From: Setoptus koraiensis
Lineage: Eukaryota; Arthropoda
Assembly: GCA_048013815.1 (NCBI GenBank)
Contig: CM106585.1
Span: forward strand, 19,778,001 to 19,842,000
Length of the DNA: 64,000 nt
Direction of reading: 5' to 3'
A program made the translations under genes and the position numbers. Below, piece by piece: positions 1-10,505 of the stretch (positions are counted from its first letter, which is position 1; each line of letters opens with the position of its first letter). Below the pieces are notes generated by a model, which did no database searches, had not been told where the DNA came from, and saw only the letters and a list, made by a program, of their open reading frames with translations.

Positions 1-120
1 TACCTGCCAACCAAGGCTATCTATTATGAACTTATTATTGGTATTAATTTAAGTAATTATCCAATCATACTACATATAATCCAGGATTAGACATAGCTAA
101 CCTCATGAGCAACATTGTCG

Positions 121-1056
121 ATGGCCACTCAAATGAGCACCCAAGCATCAACCATTGCAGCATGTAGCATTGGTGCAACTGGTATCATGCAGAAATGTAA
201 TCAATTGCAACCTAATCTTATTTGTACCATTGAGGCATCATTTGATCCATACGATGAGGATAGCTGGTTCTTTGGCTCTATGGGTCGCAATGAAGCAACA
301 GACCTCTTATTGACAGAGCCGGAAGGAGTTTTTATTGTAAGAGAAAGTACAACAAGTCTCGGTGATCTCGTGTTGAGCGTTAAAGAAAGCGCCGATAAAG
401 TTAGTCATTACATCATCAATAAGATTACTGTTAAAAAAGATTCCTCCAAAACGCACCAAATTAGATTTAAAATCGGTGATCAATCCTTCCTAGATGTGCC
501 ATCATTATTAACATTTTATAAAAAACATTTTCTAGATACAACCTCATTGAAGAAACCCGCCAAAGTCAGAGAGAAAAAATCACAAATGTTCATCTGTGAT
601 TATCTTGAGACATTATCACAAAATTCAAATACTACCACCTCGTCTACGTCAGATGACCAACTGTCACAAAGCCAACAATCTAACAAGAGCCATACAATTA
701 GTGTTTCACCATTAGATATGAGTGGCCAACTAATTACAACTTCCAATCAGGATACCTTCAATCACCTACCGACTCACTTTGGCATTCATGATAACTTCGA
801 TCATGCAATCAGTGATCACTCGACCACTTTAAAGAGACACCACAATTTACCTTGTCTTGCACGAGTTATTAGATCAAAGATTCCTAACGCCTACGATAAG
901 ACCGCTTTAACTTTGAAATTAGGCGACATAATCAAAGTAACCGAGACTCGAGTTAGTGGCCAATGGGAGGGAGAGCTCAACGGTAAAAAAGGCCATTTCC
1001 CCTTCACACATGTTGAATTTAGTGAAGGACCTGAAGTACAGCCCGATGTCTCCTGA
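121..1056 (+). CDS. Crk: Crk-family SH2/SH3 adaptor lacking the N-terminal SH3
   Basis: Adaptor of the Crk/CrkL family, which links phosphotyrosine proteins to Rap/Rac activators in the cytoplasm. The first ATG in the open frame is at 121, giving 311 residues. An SH2 domain spans roughly residues 49-143, with the phosphotyrosine-binding Arg of the FIVRES motif near residue 74 and the family signature VSHYIINK. The C-terminal part (about 243-300) matches the atypical second SH3 of Crk, with the motifs PNAYDKTAL, VSGQWEGE and GHFPFTHV. Between them lie about 95 residues rich in Ser, Thr, Asn, Gln and His, with no ALYDF-type first SH3. The frame is open from SH2 to SH3, so no exon is needed in between, and no intron is visible. 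Known from the family: the first SH3 normally binds C3G, DOCK and Abl. Family assignment is secure. Whether this is the only Crk copy cannot be told. Confidence 0.9.
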   Translation: MATQMSTQASTIAACSIGATGIMQKCNQLQPNLICTIEASFDPYDEDSWFFGSMGRNEATDLLLTEPEGVFIVRESTTSLGDLVLSVKESADKVSHYIINKITVKKDSSKTHQIRFKIGDQSFLDVPSLLTFYKKHFLDTTSLKKPAKVREKKSQMFICDYLETLSQNSNTTTSSTSDDQLSQSQQSNKSHTISVSPLDMSGQLITTSNQDTFNHLPTHFGIHDNFDHAISDHSTTLKRHHNLPCLARVIRSKIPNAYDKTALTLKLGDIIKVTETRVSGQWEGELNGKKGHFPFTHVEFSEGPEVQPDVS

Positions 1057-1454
1057 ATGCCACCAATTGTCCCATCAAAGGTACAATTAGAGACAAAACT
1101 GACTCTTCTGACGATCTTACGTATTCTGTTTCCCATTCCATTTTGAACATGTTTGTGGGATATAGGTGGCCGAATGATCTCTAATGTAATTGTCTAAATT
1201 TCATCGCCAGTAATTGATCATCTTTGCCTGTGCACTGATCACGACGGATTGATAGAATGACAAAATGCTATGAATTGCTGTTAAGTCCGGTCACCAGCTG
1301 ATTCACGAAGTCTTTTTACGAGATTCGAAATGACCTGTGGGCTGGTCACATTCGACATTGACCGATCCGAAGATTTACTGACCATTGGCCGCTATTATCA
1401 ATTCAAATTGTTTGCCATACAATTGACGGAAAGGAAAGAGAAACAAGAGGCGCG

Positions 1455-1697
1455 ATGGACATAACCGATAACAACAAATGCGCCTTTTGTGATGAACCAA
1501 AGAACCAAGCCAAATATCAGTGTCCTAGATGTAATAAGAGATACTGCTCACTAGCTTGCTACAAAAAAGAGACTCATTCTGGTTGCACAGAGTCATTCTA
1601 CAAGGATTGTGTCCAGAAAGAATTAAGGAGCTTGGTTGTAGACAAAAATGCAAGGAGAAAAATGCTTGAAATACTCAGAAGACAAACTGATCAATGA
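1455..1697 (+). CDS. Short zf-HIT protein, ZNHIT2-like N-terminus only
   Basis: Small protein of 80 residues that is almost entirely a HIT-type zinc finger. Paired cysteines CAFC, CPRC and CSLAC and a His/Cys pair (HSGC) sit within residues 9-43, followed by ESFYKDCVQKEL. The order of motifs resembles the N-terminus of ZNHIT2, a factor acting with R2TP/U5 snRNP assembly, where the finger is followed by an FYRDQV-like helix. Vertebrate ZNHIT2 has about 400 residues; this one stops 30 residues after the finger, with an AATAAA at 1752-1757. It starts about 400 bases after the Crk-like gene on the same strand and converges on TRMT2A with 91 bases between stops. A downstream exon cannot be excluded but there is little room. 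Function is inferred from the finger alone. Confidence 0.7.
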   Translation: MDITDNNKCAFCDEPKNQAKYQCPRCNKRYCSLACYKKETHSGCTESFYKDCVQKELRSLVVDKNARRKMLEILRRQTDQ

Positions 1698-1751
1698 CGC
1701 GTCCGAAACGCGATAAAACATCCGTTCCTTGCGAGTATTGGTTGCTGGAAG

Positions 1752-1757
1752 AATAAA
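1752..1757 (+). terminator. Candidate poly(A) signal AATAAA after the zf-HIT gene
   Basis: AATAAA lies 55 bases after the stop of the zf-HIT gene and before the stop of the convergent TRMT2A gene. This agrees with the short reading frame being complete. Confidence 0.45.
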
Positions 1758-1788
1758 TCCACAGTTATTATTTAAAAAACAATAATGA

Positions 1789-3669
1789 TTACATAACTTG
1801 TTCAAGTCTTTCATATAATATGACAAGTTCGCAAAATTCGGTGTGAGGAAATAGATCCACTGCGATAGCTTTTTTTGGAACAAATGGTTGATTCTGGTAT
1901 GCCTTAGATCGCGGACGACACAGGTCAATCAAATTCCTGTTAGTTCTGGCGTCGCAGGCAACGTAGATAATCTTCTTGATCTCGGAGCTTCTCAAAGTCT
2001 TGATCAGGGAAGCATTCAAGCCATTTCTTGGTGGATCAATGACTGCCACTATTTCTCCAACATGATTGTTTTCTGAGCGTCTAGACTTTAGTATAGTCAA
2101 ACATTCAGATAGTAGATCCTCGGCCTTTCCAGCGAAGAATTGTGCATTTTTTATGTTATTTTCTTTAGCGTTAAACTCGGCATCCTCAATTGCACTTTTT
2201 ACTATGTCTATCCCGATCACATACTTGACAAATCTCGACAAATTGATCCCTATGGTACCCGTTCCACAAGCAATGTCCAAAAGAAAAGTATCTTGCGATA
2301 GATTTGCAATATCAGCTATGGACTGGTATAACAAACTAGCTGCCTTGGTGTTGACCTGAAAGAAAGATGTGGGACCGACACGAAATCTAAGTGGATCAAG
2401 AGCATTTTGTTCGGTTTCAAGTTTTTTGCCTGAATTTTGTGAATCTAAATGAAAACTTTCCAGATATTCAATGAGATACTTGGATCCGTAAATAAGTTTA
2501 AGATCCTCGCTAGATTTATCCATGTGGAGTTTTTTCGATATATTAGCGTAGATCGAACATATTTGCGAAATACTGGTGGTCAAGTGATCTCTAAGATTAT
2601 CACATTCTTTCTGAATTTCATCGGCTGTCATTGATTGGGGATGGAAATCTACAATTACCATAGCCTCACCTATCGTGTTAGTCCTGACAGTCAATTGTTT
2701 TAGATTTCCGACATGGCTGACTTGATCAAAAGGTTGCAAGGAGCAGGATTCTGATTTTGTATACTCCTCAAACGAGTCGATTATCTTAAACATAAGTTCG
2801 TTGAGTAGAGGGCAATCTTTAGATGGTCTCATGACACGCAGAGAACCATTGCGATAGTTTCCACATTTGAATCCAACAGTACCATCGCTGCCTATGTTGA
2901 ACTCACATTTATTCCTGTAGCCCGAGACAACTGGCGATGCTATTATATTCGTGTACTGGCAGCACATTTTGTTATTTTCCTTTATTGTCTTAAACCACCA
3001 ATCAAATAGACTGGGACAGTCACGTTGAAGATTCGGCGTCAATTTGCGAATTTGTTTCGCTAAATGAATCAAAATAAAGCTTATGGCATTTTTCTTTATT
3101 TCGAGTTGATCTTTGTAATCGGTTCTCCAAAGATTGCAGACTTTGTCATTAATATCTTCATCAGTCCAGTCAGCTTCATCTTTACAAGAGCTGTCGCCGT
3201 AGCCTTCGGCATTGTTGTCGTTTTCTGCAGTGTTGGAATTGATCTCAGAGGCGACTGGCGCCACTTGATTGTCAGCATCATAACTAAATTCTAACTTTCT
3301 TCTCTTTATTAGTGGATCGGCCTTCGGATCGGCTCGGCTAACGCGAAGTATTTGTCCTTTCCAAGGATAGTTATTCAACACAGACATGGCCTGTTCACGG
3401 TCTTGTTCATTGTCGAAAGACACGTAGGCTCTTCTGTCGCCCAATTTCACCTTGTGCGCTTTGAGACCCAACGATCTTGTTAGAAGATTTGTTATAGTTT
3501 GAAATTGTAGATTTTTTGGCAGGTTGGATATTTCGATCTTGTAGATTTCGGATGTGAATTCGTGGTCTCGTTTGGTATATTCGTATTCGTCATCCAAAGT
3601 TGCTGATTCCGTGGCCACTGTGTCCTCCGTTTTTGGAGTAGCTTCCTCTGTTGGGACTACAGCTGACAT
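1789..3669 (-). CDS. Trmt2a: tRNA (uracil-5-)-methyltransferase TRMT2A
   Basis: RNA m5U methyltransferase of the TRMT2A/TrmA family, which makes m5U54 in the T loop of cytosolic tRNA from S-adenosylmethionine. The ATG at 3669 gives 626 residues, nearly the length of human TRMT2A. An RRM occupies about residues 42-120 (YKIEISNLPKN ... RAYVSFDNE). The C-terminal Rossmann fold has SAM motif I (LDIACGTGTIG, near 465), the DPPRNG motif (near 546) and the YVACDA motif with the catalytic Cys near 571. VDLFPHTEFCE near the C-terminus is typical of the family. The Glu that acts as base is probably in this last motif. The gene is a single exon and all expected motifs are present, so it looks functional. 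It diverges from the RBM7-like gene across about 650 bases. Confidence 0.95.
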   Translation of the reverse strand: MSAVVPTEEATPKTEDTVATESATLDDEYEYTKRDHEFTSEIYKIEISNLPKNLQFQTITNLLTRSLGLKAHKVKLGDRRAYVSFDNEQDREQAMSVLNNYPWKGQILRVSRADPKADPLIKRRKLEFSYDADNQVAPVASEINSNTAENDNNAEGYGDSSCKDEADWTDEDINDKVCNLWRTDYKDQLEIKKNAISFILIHLAKQIRKLTPNLQRDCPSLFDWWFKTIKENNKMCCQYTNIIASPVVSGYRNKCEFNIGSDGTVGFKCGNYRNGSLRVMRPSKDCPLLNELMFKIIDSFEEYTKSESCSLQPFDQVSHVGNLKQLTVRTNTIGEAMVIVDFHPQSMTADEIQKECDNLRDHLTTSISQICSIYANISKKLHMDKSSEDLKLIYGSKYLIEYLESFHLDSQNSGKKLETEQNALDPLRFRVGPTSFFQVNTKAASLLYQSIADIANLSQDTFLLDIACGTGTIGINLSRFVKYVIGIDIVKSAIEDAEFNAKENNIKNAQFFAGKAEDLLSECLTILKSRRSENNHVGEIVAVIDPPRNGLNASLIKTLRSSEIKKIIYVACDARTNRNLIDLCRPRSKAYQNQPFVPKKAIAVDLFPHTEFCELVILYERLEQVM

Positions 3670-4316
3670 TATTTCTAGTTATTACAGTATTTGTTTTCGA
3701 AGAATAATATTATCAGCAATAAATGAATTGGGGTCTCGTAAGGCAATCGATGATCATACTGACCACGTGCTTGCAAGAGGAATCAATGCGAAGCGGTGCC
3801 TGATAGCTTGAAATGAGAATGCCTGTACATTCTCTCCTTTCTGTGCCAACTTCCCGAGAAGTCTACGGGTAGAGTGGCCGCCGAGCTGGGCGTGCCTGAA
3901 CCATCTATTATCGCGCCGCAGACCAGCAACGAGTGGGTGTGTATCAAAGCGTTGTGGTTGCAACAAGGGGCTGTTTTCCAAACATTTTTTGTCGGGGCAC
4001 AGTCAAATTAGAGAAGAGGGTTCATTGCTAGTCGCAGGCTCCCTCGGACGGGTCCTCTAACATGCTGAATGATATTATCTGTATCTCGGGACATTCGGGT
4101 ACGATTTGGGGGCTCGACGGGTACTGGCACTGTGGGCAAAGATAGCTAAAATCTGTGCCAGAGCGCGAGCGTTATCGTGCACAGAGTACAGATGTGCGGA
4201 AATTCCTGAGCCATCATATGACAGTTCAGGCACCCTAAACATTGAAACATTCCTTTGGATTGAATCGTTCATTGTTGCATAAGCCTGTTAATTAATTAAT
4301 AATCTTAACCGTTACA
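3670..4316. other. Divergent intergenic region between TRMT2A and RBM7-like genes
   Basis: The 647 bases separate the starts of two divergently transcribed RNA-processing genes and probably hold both promoters. Small ORFs on both strands look random. No TATA box at a suitable place, tRNA or repeat was recognised. Confidence 0.4.
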
Positions 4317-4892
4317 ATGTCTACATCTTTACAAGAGAGAACCCTAGTGGTTAAAGGATACGACCCAGACAAAACATCAAAAGAATTATTAGAAGAACTA
4401 TTTATTCAAGGTGGACCCGTTAGAAATATTGTATATAGGCCGGATCACTCATTCGTTGAATATGAAGACAAAGAGTCCGTTGGTTATGCTTTGGCTCTTT
4501 TCAGAGGTTTGGAATTATTCAAACGTTCACTGATAATTGAACCGAAATTAAATGAGCCATCCTATTTCAAATATCTAAAAGATCTAGACCTAGTTTATAA
4601 TAGTTTGATGATGGAAAGGAATTTAGTAGCCAATAATGTACCACCACGTCAAGTAATTTTACCACCTCAATTAATCAATCAAACAAATCATCAAAATCCA
4701 GCCATGTTTATTCAACCACTATTACCTGGTACATCTAATTTCAATCTAAATTCGATGCGTCGTCAGAGTGGCGGTTTTGTCACAATGGACCCAGATCGAG
4801 TCTATTACCCACAGAGTCTACGTCCCTCTAGAAACAACTACAATAGGCCCCGCCCTCACCACCATCATAGAAATAAGAGATGGTCCAATTGA
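4317..4892 (+). CDS. RBM7-like RNA-binding protein (single RRM)
   Basis: Protein of 191 residues with one N-terminal RRM (about residues 6-80). It starts with RTLVVKGY, contains ELLEELFIQGGPV and continues with SFVEYEDKESVGYALALFRGLELF. This order matches RBM7/RBM11, where RTLFVGNL, LFELFHQAGPV and SVPYAMNLLNG occupy the same places. In other animals RBM7 is the RNA-binding subunit of the NEXT complex (with ZCCHC8 and MTR4) that feeds transcripts to the nuclear exosome. The remaining 110 residues are low in known motifs and end in a His/Arg/Asn-rich basic tail. RBM7 in vertebrates has about 266 residues, so the tail is shortened. RNP1 is poorly conserved and the loop between beta 2 and beta 3 is short. 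The family call rests on the RRM only. Confidence 0.7.
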   Translation: MSTSLQERTLVVKGYDPDKTSKELLEELFIQGGPVRNIVYRPDHSFVEYEDKESVGYALALFRGLELFKRSLIIEPKLNEPSYFKYLKDLDLVYNSLMMERNLVANNVPPRQVILPPQLINQTNHQNPAMFIQPLLPGTSNFNLNSMRRQSGGFVTMDPDRVYYPQSLRPSRNNYNRPRPHHHHRNKRWSN

Positions 4893-5388
4893 TTGTGGTA
4901 AAAGAGAATACACATATCTGATATAGCACATAACTAACAAATCATCTATTTCACCTATAATGACGCATGGAGATAGAGAGAAAAATCACCCACAAGCTCT
5001 ACAGTATCATAGATACAATCTTACCTCCACGAAACAGTGTCCATGCAATGTTATAGAGATCATTTTGTGATAATGAGATGAATTCTCTATGAACAAAAGT
5101 CAATAAGATTCGCTCATGCAATATGGACCTTGGCAACTTGGAAACCATTCATAGACATTGGCCAACAGGTGCAATTGGCAATAGATCAATTGATTGTTAG
5201 CTGTTTTAGTTCTGTCGAAACAGCCTTGATTGGAATAAACCCACCTCACTTGTAAAGTCACATGGCGCTTGTCTCTGTCCTTAGTTGATTCGATACAAAA
5301 ATTGAATAAAAAGTAACTGAGAAAATCATTATTGATTAGCATTCAAACAATTGAACTTTGTTGTAAGTAAGTGAGTAAGTTTGTGAAT
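4893..5388. other. Intergenic region, nothing recognised
   Basis: AT-rich sequence between the RBM7-like gene and the secreted-protein gene. It should contain the 3' UTR of the first and the promoter of the second. No ORF with coding character, RNA gene or clear repeat was seen. Confidence 0.4.
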
Positions 5389-6866
5389 ATGCGCCAGCCC
5401 CGAACAATCAAGACATGGTCGGTTCGCACCGGACTGAAGGCAATCGGTGTAGTATTGATACTCCAGTTGCAATTTGGTCTGGCCAGAAATCCAGCCGATC
5501 TTTTGAAGCTGCTGAACGAATTACCCGAACCCAATTATATAGAGCAAGCGGACATAAAACGGATCAATGATAACCATACGATAAACGCGAATCCGCCGTC
5601 GTCCTCTCTAGACGGTGATCGTCTAGGATCGGATCTCATTGTAAATAAAAATGGCGAAAATGAGGACGGCTCATCCGACAACCTTTCAAGCTCACCGGAC
5701 GATGCGGCTGAACCGAGACATTTGGCCAGTGATGTAAGTTTTATCTTATTTTTTCAGTCAAGTCAACCCATGTGTTGTTCTATCGTACCTATGCACTTCC
5801 GATAAACTGATCTAATTAATTAATCATCGTTGTTGTACGCGCGCGTCACTTTAAGGATGTCGATTGGGCCAATGTATATCGACCAACACTGAGAACCGCC
5901 ATTGGCGAACGATGGGCAATGAGCCAGATTGCGTGGAGTTCTCACAATCGGATGACTTTCTTGTCAGAGAAAGGAAACGGTTTTCAGGTGTTCATAATGG
6001 TGAATAGTATGAGTAGTGAATCATGGCTTTGGTATGCAGTTTTGTCTAAAATAACGCAATCTCTGAAACGTTTGTGTTCAAATGATGTAATCAATTGCAA
6101 AGATCAAGTCTTTGCGGGTCATTTGGCCCTAATAACAGCCTACAATACGGCATTGAGCATTGCCGACGATAATAGCTCGTTTATCTTTACACTTGCACTA
6201 AAAGATGCTCAACAGAGCCAGAATTTGTTGCATGTACGACGCGGCATCTTGCTGAGATATGAGCCCATGAGCTTGAATGTGACACCTTCGGAGGGCGACA
6301 CGGAGGAGCAGAAGATCGCCTATGAGAAGGCGATTTTCGAGCAGACAAGCATATTGAAGGAGCGCCCGAAGAATGCGGACGACATTGCCTTCCTGACCAT
6401 CACAACGGATCTCTGGGATAATGTTTATATGACGCGTGACCTAAAGCTTTACATGTGCCAAAAGTATTCAGAAAGCATGAATCCTTCGCAGTCGGCAAGC
6501 AGCGACAATGTGAAAACGGACACTAACGAATCGTCTGCGGGCAATTTGGAGCTGCCCGTTGATGAGCTGGACGTTACCAAGAACATAACCCTGGACGCCA
6601 CCTATTGGTATGCGAGACGCTTCTTGATTCCGCCCAACAATGAACGAATACTATCTAGCAGTGTGTTTGTATTTTTGTTGAAATCACTGTCAGAGATTTG
6701 TAGCTCGGATGTGGCCACCGTGTCAGGCCCGTCTGACAACAACAACAACAACAACAGCAACAACAACAACAACGACAACAGCAGCAACGTAGAATTGGAC
6801 GATGGCAAGCCGACAACTTTGGCCAGTATAATCATGGAGGCGTCAAGTGAGGGTGCCGTTGTGTAA
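5389..6866 (+). CDS. Unknown secreted protein, two exons, Asn-rich near the C-terminus
   Basis: Exons 5389-5733 and 5856-6866 join in phase 0 across a 122-base intron (GTAAGT at 5734, AG at 5854-5855), giving 451 residues. I do not recognise the family. Residues 1-33 form a signal peptide: a basic start, a hydrophobic core (AIGVVLILQLQFG) and likely cleavage after GLA. The mature part begins with an acidic, Ser/Asn-rich stretch with NHT glycosylation potential. It continues in exon 2 with a more ordered segment beginning DVDWANVYRPTLRTAIGERW, with several Cys residues, and ends after an Asn/Ser run encoded by an AAC repeat at 6740-6785. Secretion is inferred from the N-terminus. The first ATG in frame is at 5389. 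AATAAA follows at 6992. Function unknown. Confidence 0.75.
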
Positions 6867-6991
6867 AACAACGACACCTTCAAAACAATCGTCACGAACG
6901 GGCCGAACCTATTGCGCGTTGTCAGTAAAATAACCAAGATAAATTACCACTGTCATTATCATTTGTCATGTGTCATAATTAACTGAATGAA

Positions 6992-6997
6992 AATAAA
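6992..6997 (+). terminator. Candidate poly(A) signal AATAAA of the secreted-protein gene
   Basis: AATAAA 126 bases after the stop codon at 6866, in AT-rich context. It is a plausible cleavage and polyadenylation signal. Confidence 0.55.
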
Positions 6998-8785
6998 TAT
7001 ATCACACCATATGTGAGTTAATAACAATTTGTTAGCTGACCAGATGTCATTGTTAGGCAAGCATATGTTGTAACGATTGACTTGGGGCGCATAGCGGCGT
7101 TAGCGCGTGCGCTACATTGCGCCGTTTGAGGGGCCCGTCTGTCTACCGCAATGTTTGTGTTTGTACGTGCTCGTGTGTGTTGTGTTGCTGTTTGGTATGG
7201 CGATAGCATCTTGGTCACTATTTCAATGGGCTCCACAAAGCAATGGTAGTGCGTTTGTTGTGTCACAAACAGAGCCCAACCATATGGTTGAAACATTGGC
7301 CCGCTGAGCGTCGTAGTTGGCGGTGATGTTGCGCTGAAGAGAACAACAGAGAGCATAATTAAATCAGAGCAACACAGCAAGACAACAACGACAACAACAA
7401 CGACAACAAAGTGACTCGGTGGAGCAGCAATTGAGTTTAGGCGAGAAAGTGTAGTGGCCAGATTAAATGCGAAGGAGTGAAATTATATCTATCTCATGTT
7501 ATCTTTAGTGTCGTTTTATATCAAGGAAATAAGTGTTTGAATCAGTCGATGATACGACAACAACAGTCGCAACAACAACGACGACAACAACGACAACGAT
7601 AGCGACAACGACTACGACAATTGTGCAACACCATCGCCAGCAGTACAATTACAAGTGCGAGTGGCGATGCCGTCGCCGTGCAGTTAACGGTACGGTTGCC
7701 GACCAATCTATTCTACCTGGTCTAGTCGCGTTGCTTTGATATCGCCAATCCGCTATCCAATGAAATCAAATCAGATTGCGGATCCTATCCAATTCCTACC
7801 AGATCGCTGCCAGTTGTTGTCTAGCCAATGTGAGTGGTCGTGGTGGCCGTAATCATAAGGTTAATTCGAATTCCAGCACCATCATGACACCACTATTTCA
7901 ACCAGCGGCGCCACTTCAACTACAACAGCAACAGCAACAACAACAACAACAACAACAGCAACTAAAACGATAACTACCGTTAACAATACCTGCCATTATC
8001 GTCATCGCAACAAGCGTTGCGCGACCACCACTATTATGACCACGGTTAGTTGCAGTTAGAGAGTGAGTTGGCTTCCGTTGTTGAGTCATTATGTTCAATG
8101 GTTGATGCCCTGCCATTGATAACTGCACCGCTGTGCCCACTTTTGATACCAGCAGCATTGGCAGCAACAACAACAACAACAGCGCTTGTGTGATCTAAAT
8201 AATGGCAGTATCAGAGCGAAGTGAAAGAAACAAACATCACCTTACATGTTGAGTAGCAACAGTTATGTTAGTTTTCATTTTGTTGTTGTCTGCTGGCGAT
8301 ATTTGCTGTTGCCGGCGTCGTTGCGAAACTTGTTCTCTTGTCTAACAACAACAACCGATGCTCATCTCGACAATTGAAGACCGGTAGCTACTGCGCTCGC
8401 TGATAAACAAGATTTGAGTTGCAGCCGCACGACTGGCATTGGCATTGGAATTGGCAAAATCAAAATCAAAATCGGCCAACAAACAACTACAAACAACAAG
8501 CTACTCATAATACTCATAATACTCACATAATAAGCTGCCTGCAAACTGCCAGCCAGAGAAGCCGGCAAAGCGAGAGCGCAGAAACGGGAATGAATAGATG
8601 TGAACCAATTTGAAATTTGACGCCGATCATCATCGATTTAATGAAAGTGGACGACAACAATCGATGGGAACAGGTCTGGCCGGCTACGCGACCCACAGAC
8701 AACTGTAGCTCACACACTGACTGGTGAGTAGTGACCTTACCCAGCAGAGTCGATATTGCATGACAGCGGCGACAACGACGACAAA
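6998..8785. other. Non-coding stretch with CAA/ACG repeats before the giant Gln-rich exon
   Basis: No convincing gene. CAA/CGACAA repeats lie near 7380-7420, 7555-7625, 7920-7970 and 8165-8185. The short ORFs crossing them are translations of the repeats. The last part may be 5' UTR or intron of the giant exon: a pyrimidine-containing CTTACCCAGCAG at about 8735-8746 could be a splice acceptor, and an in-frame TGA at 8732 closes the frame upstream. Confidence 0.4.
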
Positions 8786-9215
8786 ATGATTGCCGGCAAC
8801 GCTTTGCACAGCCAGACCGGCGCCGCTGATGCCGTCGGCCTGTTGCTGTCTGAGGAAACAACGGCCATTGTCATCGCAACAACAGCGACGCCGGCAACAA
8901 CAGCGACAGCGGCAACAACAGCGACAGCGGCAGCGGCAACAACAACGACAACAAGCGCAAGTGACAATGACAATAATGGCCCGAAGCTCGAAAAACAACA
9001 ACAGGACCTAGAGCAACCAAATTCAGGGCTTGTCAATTGCGATTTAATGTCACCCTTTGTTGTTGGCAGCGAAGAGTTCAGCGCGAAGCGGCCAGAAACG
9101 GCACCAGTTCAACGTCCACAGCCAGCCAGTTGCGCTGCCAGTGAGGCGAGCTGTCCGCTGGCGAGTCAACAAAAACAACGACAAAACAACAACAACAGCA
9201 GCAACAACGACAACG

Positions 9216-9271
<56 letters not shown>

Positions 9272-10473
9272 AATAGGTCAATCTTGTCGAGGAGCAAAGT
9301 GCTGAAAGCCATAGTTGAGCGACTGAACAACAACAACAACAGCACCAGCGCCGCCAGACAACAACATCCACACAGCTGTTCCGGCACGACAGGTGAGCCG
9401 GTAGTGAGAAACAATAGCTTCGAGGGGCCGGCAGAGGGCGACAATTTCCAGATTAGACGACAATCGAGCGCGACGACCACGCCAGAGACAGTTGGCTGCG
9501 GATCCTGCGCGTCGTCGACGCTGCAATCACTGTCGACTGAGGCGTCGTTGCGGCCCCATTTACAGCTCGAGGCTTGCGCCGATGTCGCGCCAACAGCGAC
9601 GACGGCAGAAACTGTGCAAAAATGTTGTCCCATCGTGCTGGCTTCTGGCGGGAGAAAGTTGTCGTGCGAACACGCTGATTTGCGATGCCAGTCCGGCGAG
9701 TCCTGCCAACCGAGCAATGGGAAAAACTTCGAGAGCAGACACACTCAAACGACCCCAATAAAGCGCGCTCGCTCACCTGGACGCTCGCCGGTCGACGGCG
9801 ATTTGCCGCCGGCCAGCCCGCTCCGTGCCCGCTCATCCGCCTCTGACATGGCGGGCTCACCGGACCGGCAGCGGCCAGCAAAGGGGCGCGCCAACGACGA
9901 GCAGCGGGAGCGCGGCAACGGTGAGCAAGCAAACAAACAGGAAGCTGACAGGCGATTGTCAGCACAGGCGGAGACTGGCGCCGACGAAGCGACTTTGTGT
10001 TCGCACGCCCACATAAAGTCGTCTTGCCAGTCGGCGGCGGCGCGTCTAAACGACGAGCGCACCGCCGGGCGCCCGTTACCGCAGCCCGCAGAGCAGCGCC
10101 GACAGGTGCGCAACGAGAAGCGGCGGGTAGTCGGCGGCTGGCAAGATCGGTGCCAGGGTTGTTGTTGTTGTTGTTGTTGTCGCAGTGAGCAATCTATCGA
10201 AGCCGACGATCGACAGGCACGGCAGCGAGGAGCAACAACAGCAGTAGCAGGCGACGAATCGGCAACAAGTGGCAACCACGGCCATGCGGACGACTGCTGT
10301 TGCGTCACTGGCAACGCTACAGGTTGCAAACAGCAACGACAGAGGCTCGAACAGCATGCGAAGCAACAACATGAGCACAAGCAAGCCCAAAAACAACAAC
10401 AACAGCAACAACAACAAGCGAACGACAGAGAGGCAGTCGGCCAATCGGTGATAGGTGCGGGCGGCTACAAACA

Positions 10474-10505
<32 letters not shown>

